64,000 bases of DNA from an uncultured delta proteobacterium. GTDB taxonomy: Bacteria > Desulfobacterota > Desulfovibrionia > Desulfovibrionales > Desulfovibrionaceae. Positions 53,920 to 64,000 of this stretch are shown here, piece by piece. The translations under genes and the position numbers were made by a program. Each line of letters begins with the position of its first letter. Within the stretch, counting starts at the first letter, position 1. The notes under the pieces are model-generated. The model did no database searches. It was not told where the DNA came from and saw nothing but the letters and a program-made list of their open reading frames with translations. Location: contig CAIMRY010000008.1 in assembly GCA_903843965.1 (NCBI GenBank), positions 1 to 64,000 of the forward strand, written 5' to 3'.

Positions 53920-55278
53920 ATGCACGACTGTCCCACGATCCTGACCATCGCCGGGTCCGACTCCGGCGGCGGGGCAGGCATCCAGGCCGACCTCAAGACC
54001 ATCGCCATGCTCGGCGGGTACGGCGCGTCCGTCATCACCGCGCTCACGGCCCAGAACACCACCGCCGTCAGCGGCATCCACCCCGTGCCTGCGGACTTCG
54101 TGGTCCAGCAGTACCAGGCCGTGACCTCGGACATGAACGTCCGCGCGGCCAAGACCGGCATGCTTTTCTCGGCGGACATAATCAACGCCCTGGGCCCGGT
54201 GCTGGCGCAGCGCAGGTTTCCGCTGGTGGTGGACCCGGTGTGCGTGTCCCAGTCCGGCACGCGCCTGCTGGAGGAGTCTGCCGTGGCGGCCATGTCGCGC
54301 GTCGTCTTTCCCCTGGCCGACCTTTTGACCCCGAACCTGCCCGAGGCCGAGCTGTTCGCGGGCATGCGCATCAAGAGCGCCCCGGACATCTGCGAGGCGG
54401 CGGAGCGGCTGCTGGCCCTGGGCCCCAAGGCCGTGCTCATCAAGGGCGGGCACATGGACTCCCCGGCCAGCACGGACTGGTACGTCACCCCCGGGCAGAA
54501 GGCCATCCCGCTCATGCAGACCCGCGTGGACACAAAAAATCTGCACGGCACGGGCTGCACGCTCTCCGCAGCCATCGCCGCGCACCTGGGCCTGGGCCAG
54601 GAGATGCTGGTGGCTGTGCGCAACTCCCAGCACTATCTGCACGCGGCCCTGCGCGCCAGCTACACCGTGGGCGCGGGGGGCGGCTCGCCCAACCACGCCG
54701 TGCCCCTGGTCAAGGAGCAGGCCCGGCTGGGCCTGTTGCGCGAGCTGGCCGACACGGGTCTGGCCCTGTCCATACTGCCGCGCTTCGCCAAGCTGATTCC
54801 CGAGGTGCGCTCCAACCTGGCCCTGGCGCTGCCCTTCGCCGCGTCCAACGAAGACGTCGCGGCCTTCAGCGGGCGCATCACCTGCACCCGCTGGGGCGAG
54901 GTCATCCTGGCCGGCGGGCCGGAGTTCGGCGCATCCTCGCACATGGCCCGGGTGGTGCTGGCCGCGCGCAAGGTCAACTCGCGCTTAAGCTGCGCGCTGA
55001 ACATCGCCTGCAACGAGTCCACCGTGGGCGCGGTCAAGCGCGCCGGGCTGACCATCGCCCGCTTCAACCGCGCCGAGGAGCCGGAACTGGACCGCGAGAT
55101 CGCGGGCGGCACCATGGACTGGGGCACCATCACCGCCCTGGAGCGGCACAAGACCCCTGGCGCGGTGGACGCCGTCATCGACGCGGGCGGCATGGGCAAG
55201 GAGCCCATGATCCGGCTCCTGGCCGAGGACAGCCGCGAGATGCTGGGCAAGGTCCGGCGCATACTGGACATTTTGTAG
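53920..55278 (+). CDS. ThiD-ThiN fusion: HMP-P kinase / thiamine-phosphate synthase
   Basis: A 452-residue bifunctional protein. The N-terminal ~265 residues are ThiD (TIAGSDSGGGAGIQADLKT, KGTGCTLSAA-like block at HGTGCTLSAAIAAHL), which phosphorylates HMP-P. The remainder is a ThiN domain (FAKLIPEVRSNLALALPFA, DRVVLAARKV-type segment AARKVNSRLSC), which joins HMP-PP and HET-P. This is an archaea- and Desulfovibrio-style replacement of ThiE. It has AAGGA upstream. Confidence 0.92.
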   Translation: MHDCPTILTIAGSDSGGGAGIQADLKTIAMLGGYGASVITALTAQNTTAVSGIHPVPADFVVQQYQAVTSDMNVRAAKTGMLFSADIINALGPVLAQRRFPLVVDPVCVSQSGTRLLEESAVAAMSRVVFPLADLLTPNLPEAELFAGMRIKSAPDICEAAERLLALGPKAVLIKGGHMDSPASTDWYVTPGQKAIPLMQTRVDTKNLHGTGCTLSAAIAAHLGLGQEMLVAVRNSQHYLHAALRASYTVGAGGGSPNHAVPLVKEQARLGLLRELADTGLALSILPRFAKLIPEVRSNLALALPFAASNEDVAAFSGRITCTRWGEVILAGGPEFGASSHMARVVLAARKVNSRLSCALNIACNESTVGAVKRAGLTIARFNRAEEPELDREIAGGTMDWGTITALERHKTPGAVDAVIDAGGMGKEPMIRLLAEDSREMLGKVRRILDIL

Positions 55279-55317
55279 ACCGAAGCGTTCCTGCGCGCCG
55301 CCGGTCACGGGGCGTGG

Positions 55318-55346
55318 TTGACAGGGGCCAATCCCCCGCTTATCTA
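55318..55346 (+). promoter_or_regulatory. tRNA-Leu promoter
   Basis: A perfect TTGACA, 17-base spacer and TATCTA lie just upstream of the tRNA. The predicted start is about six bases before the mature 5' end. Confidence 0.6.
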
Positions 55347-55358
55347 ACAGGACTTTTT

Positions 55359-55443
55359 GCGAGAGTGGCGGAATTGGTAGACGCACTGGACTTAGGATCC
55401 AGCGGCTAAGTCCGTGGGAGTTCGAGTCTCCCCTCTCGCACCA
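55359..55443 (+). tRNA. tRNA-Leu (TAG anticodon)
   Basis: An 85-base leucine tRNA with a long variable arm. The acceptor stem GCGAGAG pairs with CTCTCGC, the anticodon loop is CTTAGGA (anticodon TAG), the T-loop is GGTTCGAGTCC-like (GTTCGAGTC), and the CCA end is encoded. It reads CUA and, by wobble, other CUN leucine codons. Confidence 0.97.
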
Positions 55444-55502
55444 CGAAAACAACGCGACCCGCAGCAAAAGCGGGCTGACAGCTTCAGGAGGACGTACCGT
55501 CA

Positions 55503-56921
55503 ATGGACTACAAAGTTGAAGAACTCTCTCCGGTTACGCGCAAAATTCTGGTCACTGTCCCGGTTGAGGAAGTGAACGCTTCCCTGGCCGCCGGCGTGGC
55601 CCTGTACCGCCACCGCTACGAGGTCAAGGGCTTCCGCCGCGGCAAGGCCCCGTCCTCGGTGGTCGAGTCCAAGTTCCGCTCGCAGATCTATGCCGAGGCC
55701 ACCACCGACCTCATCAACTATCAGATCAACGAGATCCTCGGCACCTTGAAGCTCATGCCGCTTTCGCGCCTGGACGTGGACAGCAAGGAGCTGGTGCGCG
55801 ACGCCGAGTTCGCCTACACCATCAGTTTCGAGGTGGCCCCGGACTTTGACCTGCCGAACTACGAGGGCCTCAAGGTCGAGGTGGAGAAGGCCGTGGTCAA
55901 GGACGAGGAGGTGCGCGAGGTTGAGCAGCGCGTGCTGGAAAACGCCGCCATTGTCCGGCCCATCACCGAGGTGCGCAACGCCGCCGACGGCGACATCGTG
56001 ATCATCTCCTTCGGCGCGTACAAGGACGAGCAGATCTTCCAGGGCATCCAGGCCGACAACTTCGAGCTGCAGCTGGGCCAGCAGCAGGCCCTGCCCGAGT
56101 TTGAGGCCATGCTGAAAAGCCTGAAGACCGGCGAAAAGGGCGAATGCGAAGTGGTCTTCCCGGCGGACTTCATCAATCCGGCCATGGCCGGGGAGACCCT
56201 GATCATGCGCGCCACCCTGCACGCCATCAAGGAAAAGACCATCCCCGAGCTGACCGACGAGCTGGCCAAGAAGGCCGGCGGCTTTGAGTCCGTGGAGAAG
56301 ATGCGCGAGGCCATCGTCAAGAGCTACATGCAAAGCCGCGAGCAGCTGAACAAGTCCGTGGCCCAGAAGAAGCTCATGGACCAGCTTTTGGCCCTGGTCA
56401 GTTTTGACCTGCCGCCCAGCCTGGTGGAGAACCGCATCGACCGCCTGCTGGCCGACCTGGAGCAGCGTCTGGACCGTCAGGGTAAGAGCCTGGAGTCCCT
56501 GAAGAAGACCCCGGACGAGCTGCGCGAGAGCGTGCGCGCCCAGGCCGAGGAGGCCGCCCGCGGCGAGATCCTGCTTTTGGCTGTGGCCAAGAAGGAGAAC
56601 TTCGACGTCACCAGCGAGGAGATCGACGCGGCCCTGACCCAGGTGGCCATGCAGAACCGCCAGGATCTGCTCTCGGTCAAGCAGTACTATGAGGAGAACA
56701 ACCTTATCTTCCCGCTGAAGGACCGCTTGCTGGCCGACAAGTCCATAGAGTACATCTTTGCCAGGGCGGAGAAGACCGAGGTGGACGCCCCGGCCGAGGT
56801 AAAGGAAACCGCCGCCCCAGTCGACAAGACCGGCGAGAAGACCGGCGAGAAGGACAAGGCCCCGGCCAAGCCGAAAAAGGCCAAGACCAAGGCCGCCAAG
56901 ACCGAAGAGCCGCAGGACTAG
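55503..56921 (+). CDS. tig: Trigger factor
   Basis: A 472-residue ribosome-bound chaperone and prolyl isomerase. The ribosome-binding signature is GFRRGKAPSSVVE; the FKBP domain and C-terminal arms are complete. The last ~50 residues form a Lys/Ala/Glu-rich tail (with a 12-bp duplication coding KTGEKTGE), longer than in E. coli. It lies next to clpP-clpX, which is the common order. Confidence 0.96.
   Translation: MDYKVEELSPVTRKILVTVPVEEVNASLAAGVALYRHRYEVKGFRRGKAPSSVVESKFRSQIYAEATTDLINYQINEILGTLKLMPLSRLDVDSKELVRDAEFAYTISFEVAPDFDLPNYEGLKVEVEKAVVKDEEVREVEQRVLENAAIVRPITEVRNAADGDIVIISFGAYKDEQIFQGIQADNFELQLGQQQALPEFEAMLKSLKTGEKGECEVVFPADFINPAMAGETLIMRATLHAIKEKTIPELTDELAKKAGGFESVEKMREAIVKSYMQSREQLNKSVAQKKLMDQLLALVSFDLPPSLVENRIDRLLADLEQRLDRQGKSLESLKKTPDELRESVRAQAEEAARGEILLLAVAKKENFDVTSEEIDAALTQVAMQNRQDLLSVKQYYEENNLIFPLKDRLLADKSIEYIFARAEKTEVDAPAEVKETAAPVDKTGEKTGEKDKAPAKPKKAKTKAAKTEEPQD
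56826..56849. repeat. 12-bp tandem duplication in the tig tail
   Basis: AAGACCGGCGAG occurs twice in frame and encodes KTGEKTGE in the low-complexity tail of trigger factor. Confidence 0.9.
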
Positions 56922-56964
56922 GGCGGGGGAGGCCAAGCCTTCCCTCCCTGCCGCCAGGAACATC

Positions 56965-57012
56965 CGCGCGGCGGTCCGGGCCTCATCCGTTCGGGCCGCC
57001 GCGCGTCGATTT
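56965..57012 (+). terminator. Terminator after tig
   Basis: CGCGCGGCGG pairs with CCGCCGCGCG across a ~21-base loop, followed by TCGATTTT. Confidence 0.7.
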
Positions 57013-57059
57013 TGCGCACCACCCCTGGCCGCCCCCCGGCTTGGGGGGTGAATGTCCGC

Positions 57060-57088
57060 TTGACGGAATGAAATTTGCTTGATTGAAT
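57060..57088 (+). promoter_or_regulatory. Probable clpP promoter
   Basis: TTGACG, a 17-base spacer and TTGAAT, about 70 bases before clpP. The -35 has 5 of 6 matches, the -10 has 4 of 6. Confidence 0.55.
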
Positions 57089-57155
57089 CAGGGCCAACGC
57101 CCATGCATGAATCCGCCCCGCCAGACCGCTGGCGGAGCCACAAGGAGCCGACCAC

Positions 57156-57758
57156 ATGCCCGCAGTTCCCATTGTCATCGAGACCACCGGCCGCACCGAG
57201 CGCGCCTACGACATCTACTCGCGCCTGCTGAAGGACCGCATCATCCTGCTCGGCAGCGCCATCGACGACCATGTGGCCAGTCTCATCTGCGCCCAGCTCC
57301 TGTTCCTGGAGTCCGAGGACCCGGAAAAGGATATATACATGTACATCAACTCCCCTGGCGGCTCCGTCACCGCTGGCATGGCCATTTACGACACCATGCA
57401 GTACATCGCCCCGCCCGTGGCCACCCTGTGCATGGGCCAGGCCGCCAGCATGGGCGCGCTTCTGCTCTGCGCGGGCGAAAAGGACATGCGCTACGCCCTG
57501 CCGCACAGCCGCATCCTCATCCACCAGCCGCTTGGCGGCGCCCAGGGTCAGGCCACGGACATCGGCATCCAGGCGCGTGAGATCCTGCGCATGCGCGAGT
57601 CCTTGAACGGCATCCTGGCCAGCCACACCGGACAGAGCATGGAGCGCATCGAAAAAGACACCGAGCGCGACTACTTCATGACCGCCCAGGAGGCCTTGAC
57701 CTACGGCATCATCGACAAGATCATGACCAAGCGCGAAGCCACGCTCAAGAAGGTATAG
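57156..57758 (+). CDS. clpP: ATP-dependent Clp protease proteolytic subunit
   Basis: A 200-residue serine protease. The catalytic Ser is in [11 protein letters not shown], His in [14 protein letters not shown] and Asp in the C-terminal part. It forms the chamber that works with ClpX. AAGGAG lies upstream. clpX begins 8 bases later. Confidence 0.98.
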   Translation: MPAVPIVIETTGRTERAYDIYSRLLKDRIILLGSAIDDHVASLICAQLLFLESEDPEKDIYMYINSPGGSVTAGMAIYDTMQYIAPPVATLCMGQAASMGALLLCAGEKDMRYALPHSRILIHQPLGGAQGQATDIGIQAREILRMRESLNGILASHTGQSMERIEKDTERDYFMTAQEALTYGIIDKIMTKREATLKKV

Positions 57759-57766
57759 GTGCACCC

Positions 57767-58990
<1,224 letters not shown>

Positions 58991-59014
<24 letters not shown>

Positions 59015-59041
59015 TGCGCATCAGGAGGTCAAGAGCGCCTA
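58991..59041. repeat. 28-bp duplicated clpX 3' end
   Basis: A 23-base block (21 of 23 identical) at 58991-59013 and 59019-59041. The first copy contains the true stop codon, the second an identical end and a TAG. Confidence 0.9.
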
Positions 59042-59163
59042 GGCTGGGCCGTCTGCGCACCTGCCGGGCGTTGACTTGCGGCACTCCGCGCTTATCTTGG
59101 CCTGTACGGGCGCACGCCGCCCTGGACTGAACCAGGGCGGAGCAAGCCTTCAAGGAGCAGAGC

Positions 59164-61620
<2,457 letters not shown>

Positions 61621-61654
61621 GGCACTGGGCTGCCAGCGATACATTGAAATGAAG

Positions 61655-61685
61655 AAGGCCGGGGCGACCCGGCCTTTCTTTTATT
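61655..61685 (+). terminator. Terminator after lon
   Basis: A 9-bp perfect stem (AAGGCCGGG with CCCGGCCTT) and GCGA loop, followed by TCTTTTATT. The identical sequence, inverted, is found at 62020-62041. Confidence 0.9.
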
Positions 61686-62013
61686 GTACCGCATTTCAGA
61701 CACAAATTGAATCGCGGTCTTCCCCCAATTCGCAAGCCGCGCCTTCTGCCGGAATCTTTACAGAATTGCACAGCTCTCAGCCGATCCGCCAGGGCTTCTC
61801 AAGAATCATCCCACGATACTTTTCCGTTTCATCTGCATAGGTCCGCTGGAGTAGCCGCAGCTTCGCAGCAGAGGCCAAGCGCACGCATGAGAAGCATTGC
61901 GCCAATGCGTGTGTTTCACCTCGTTTCCTTCGAAATTCAACGCGCAACCAGCGAAAATAATGACGTGAGAGCCCATGCATACTACGCCAGCCGCCGCTGC
62001 TTTGCGCCAGCCA
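61686..62013. other. AT-richer gap between lon and the M23 gene
   Basis: About 330 bases between two convergent terminators. It has a noticeably lower GC than the flanks. One minus-strand frame (61777-61980, 67 codons) is open but has a weak ribosome-binding site and no recognisable family, so I do not call it. I see no tRNA or repeat in it. Confidence 0.4.
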
Positions 62014-62041
62014 AAAAAGAAGGCCGGGTCGCCCCGGCCTT
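62014..62041 (-). terminator. Terminator after the M23 gene
   Basis: The same 9-bp stem as after lon, in the opposite orientation, followed on the minus strand by CTTTTTT. It ends the gene at 62046. Confidence 0.9.
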
Positions 62042-62045
62042 GTCG

Positions 62046-63371
62046 TTAATGCTTGTTCAGGTGTTTCAAGATGTTGTCGCTAATCCAGTGCTCGTCCCAC
62101 CATTCCATTGGGCTCACCTGCACGCCGCTGATCAGGATGCCGAAGTGCAGGTGGTCGCCGCCGGCCAGGCCCGTGGTGCCGGTTTTGCCGATGACCTGGC
62201 CGCGTTTGACCTCCGCGCCCACGGCAACTTCCATGGAGTCCAGGTGCGAGTACAGGCTCTGCAAACCCAGGCCGTGGTCGATGATGACGCAGTTGCCGTA
62301 GATGCCGAAGAACTCGGCGAAGACGACCTTGCCGTCGTTGGCGGCGGGCACGGGCGCATTGGCCACGCTGGCAAGATCCACGCCCAGGTGGGTCTGGTGG
62401 TCGATCTTCGCGCCGTTGTAGTAGTAGTCGCGCTGGTCGCCAAAGCCTGCGCGGCCCGCCGCGTTGGGCAGCCGCAAAAACGGCCCGGCCCAAAGCGCGG
62501 TGGGGGAGGTGTCCTGGCCGACGCGCAGCAGGGTGCTCTCGTTCTGCTTGCGCAGCTCGTTGTTCACCCGCTTGTAGATCTCAAGCGGCGAGGTCTCCTC
62601 GGGATACAGGGCCGAGTACTGGCTCATCTTGTCGTTCAGGAAGCTGTCGGGAATGTTCAGTTTGTCGAACTTGAAGCGCTTGGGAACGGCGTAAATGTAC
62701 AGGCTCTGGGTGGCCTCGTTGCCCGCCGGGTCGCGCGCGACGATGCGCGGCTTGAAGTTTGCGGGCTGCATCTCGTGGGGCATGGCGAAGAAGCAGAAGT
62801 AGTCGCCGTTTTTTTGCAGGTAGGCCGGGAAGAAGTACGCGCCCACGGCCACACCCACGCGCAACAGGGGCTTGGACACGCTGAAGCTGACCACGCCCGC
62901 TCCGCCCTGGTTCACGTTGTGCACGCCCTGGTTCACGGTGATGCGCGGCGGGGTCATGTCCAGGGTCAGCTTGCGCACCAGGCTGACCTTCCCGCGGCCG
63001 ATGTAGGACAAAAGCGAATAGGTGCGCACCACGATGGTCAGCTCAACGGGGCCTTCCTTGAAGCCGCCGTCGCGCGGGAGGCGGAAGACCTCGGTGTGCG
63101 CCAAGGGCTTGTCCTTGAAGGTGCGGTGCAGGACGTTCACGTTCTTGCCATCCTGGGACAGGGTGACGGAGAGGCTTTTGAGACCGATGTGCCTGGCCTT
63201 GAGCTCCACGGTGAAGTCCGTGTTGAAGGAGGCCACCTCGCCCTGGGGTTCGAGGCTTAAGGACGGTTGGCTGCCGTCGCGGATGAAGACGTAGATGCCC
63301 AGGCCGATGGCGGCCAGCAGGAACAGAATGAAAAAATTGCGCACAAAGGTGCCGGAACCTTTCTTGTCCAT
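62046..63371 (-). CDS. Membrane-anchored M23 (LytM) peptidase
   Basis: A 441-residue envelope protein. One N-terminal anchor helix (NFFILFLLAAIGLGIYVFI), a ~270-residue beta-rich periplasmic region (VTLSQDGKNVNV, TPPRITVNQ) and a C-terminal M23 domain. Zinc residues are in HLGVD (His and Asp) and HLHFG (HxH). Likely a peptidoglycan endopeptidase or activator. It is the second M23 protein in the window and larger than the first. Confidence 0.92.
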   Translation of the reverse strand: MDKKGSGTFVRNFFILFLLAAIGLGIYVFIRDGSQPSLSLEPQGEVASFNTDFTVELKARHIGLKSLSVTLSQDGKNVNVLHRTFKDKPLAHTEVFRLPRDGGFKEGPVELTIVVRTYSLLSYIGRGKVSLVRKLTLDMTPPRITVNQGVHNVNQGGAGVVSFSVSKPLLRVGVAVGAYFFPAYLQKNGDYFCFFAMPHEMQPANFKPRIVARDPAGNEATQSLYIYAVPKRFKFDKLNIPDSFLNDKMSQYSALYPEETSPLEIYKRVNNELRKQNESTLLRVGQDTSPTALWAGPFLRLPNAAGRAGFGDQRDYYYNGAKIDHQTHLGVDLASVANAPVPAANDGKVVFAEFFGIYGNCVIIDHGLGLQSLYSHLDSMEVAVGAEVKRGQVIGKTGTTGLAGGDHLHFGILISGVQVSPMEWWDEHWISDNILKHLNKH

Positions 63372-63429
63372 GTGGCATGACCTCGCTCACGGAGACGGGC
63401 GGACCCGTACAGCGGAATGGAATTGATGT

Positions 63430-63876
63430 TCAGGGCTTGGCGGCGGCGCTGGCCTGATCCATGGCTTCCAGAAGCTGGATGGTGAGCTGCAGGAAGTCGG
63501 CCTCGGTGACGATGCCCACCAGCTTGCCGTTGTCCACCACCGGCAGGCAGCCGTATTTGTTGTGGTAGAGGATGTTGGCGGCCTCTTTCACCGTGTCCTC
63601 GGGGGAAACGGTGCGTACGTCGGTGCGCATGATCTCCTGCAGGGGGATGCCCGCGTCGATCTCGTTCTGGGTGGCCTGATCGATGTCGGCCAGATGTGAG
63701 ATGGTGTTGGCCAGCACGTCGCGGTTGGTGATGAGCCCCCGGAAGATGTTGCTGCCCGTGGTGATTGGCACGTGGCGGATGCGTTTCTGGTCCATGAGCA
63801 CCCGGGCGCTCTGGAGGGTGTCTGTCTCCCGCAGGGAATAGACCGGGCTGGTCATGAGCTCGCTGATCTTGAACAT
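63430..63876 (-). CDS. CBS-domain pair protein
   Basis: A 148-residue protein made of two CBS motifs (LMTSPVYSLRETDTLQSARVLMDQKRIRHVPIT and IMRTDVRTVSPEDTVKEAANILYHNKYGCLPVVDNGKLVGIVTEADFL). CBS pairs bind adenosyl ligands such as AMP or ATP. GGAGG precedes the start. Partner unknown; downstream of it lies the M23 gene, 58 bases away. Confidence 0.9.
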   Translation of the reverse strand: MFKISELMTSPVYSLRETDTLQSARVLMDQKRIRHVPITTGSNIFRGLITNRDVLANTISHLADIDQATQNEIDAGIPLQEIMRTDVRTVSPEDTVKEAANILYHNKYGCLPVVDNGKLVGIVTEADFLQLTIQLLEAMDQASAAAKP

Positions 63877-64000
63877 GGGCGTTCCTCCAGGTTGGCCTGC
63901 TCGGCCGATGCCGCTTGGCGCTGGCAGTGATATTTTTCAGGAAAGCCTTGTCCTGTCAAGGGAGGCGACAAAGGCGCGAGTTGACTTGGGCGTGGAAAAA

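Noticed and set aside
55279-55500. tRNA-associated integration site
   Set aside because: The tRNA-Leu is followed by trigger factor, with no integrase and no second copy of the tRNA 3' end nearby.
61777-61980. 67-codon open frame on the minus strand
   Set aside because: Weak ribosome-binding site, no family, and it lies between two terminators. Held as gap content only.

Overview
This window comes from a high-GC (roughly 63-66%), Gram-negative, flagellated deltaproteobacterium, most likely a sulfate reducer of the Desulfovibrionales. Support: the C-terminus of DsrC (sulfite reductase partner) at the left edge, a type III glutamine synthetase, LpxC (lipid A synthesis), a polar-flagellum set with FlhF/FlhG, a TPP-controlled ThiC, a ThiD-ThiN fusion, and two haem-independent oxygen or redox themes (a hemerythrin fusion, iron-sulfur TtcA). 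The species cannot be named from sequence alone. Nearly everything is chromosomal housekeeping. I see no prophage, integron, CRISPR array or complete insertion sequence.

Layout. 1-3.3 kb: dsrC end, an exported unknown protein, thiC with its TPP riboswitch, rpmE. 3.4-7.5 kb: DUF1385 membrane protein, prfA, prmC, lpxC. 7.6-20.2 kb, mostly minus strand: unknown proteins linked to flagella, a SLOG-like protein, fliL, cheY, fliA, flhG, flhF, flhA, flhB, fliR, an M23 peptidase and a TtcA-like tRNA thiolase. 20.4-23.6 kb: DUF4340 protein, rpoZ, dnaJ, moaC. 23.9-28.7 kb: a complete biotin operon bioF-bioH-bioC-bioD-bioA with overlapping junctions. 28.7-32.1 kb: hisF, hisH, a J-domain protein, a YkgJ-type cysteine-cluster protein and a CoA-binding protein. 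32.4-43.3 kb: M24 peptidase, SixA-like phosphatase, exported unknown protein, phosphatidyltransferase, TatA, unknowns, HAD phosphatase, YggT, DivIVA, DUF167, DUF465, then ilvB-ilvN-ilvC. 43.6-47.2 kb: MucR/Ros regulator, VanX-like dipeptidase, a 220-bp MITE-like element, glnN. 47.6-53.7 kb: a signalling region with a metallo-beta-lactamase/cyclic-nucleotide/hemerythrin fusion, a divergent HD-GYP response regulator, a broken sensory gene and two unknowns. 53.9-63.9 kb: thiDN, tRNA-Leu(TAG), tig-clpP-clpX-lon, an M23 peptidase and a CBS-domain protein.

How the parts work together: the central minus-strand block builds and places the flagellum (export gate FlhA/FlhB/FliR, placement by FlhF/FlhG, sigma-28, FliL, CheY). 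The biotin cluster makes biotin from pimeloyl-ACP onward. tig-clpP-clpX-lon is a folding and proteolysis module. ilvBNC makes branched-chain precursors.

The most unusual large-scale signal is a repeated theme of short (11-28 bp) tandem duplications placed on gene ends and gene junctions: bioH/bioC, hisH/hisF, clpX, ilvN, the sixA-like gene, tatA and several intergenic spots. In several of these the duplicated unit carries the stop codon, the start codon or the ribosome-binding site of the adjoining genes. The most unusual protein is the 871-residue hemerythrin fusion at 47592-50207.
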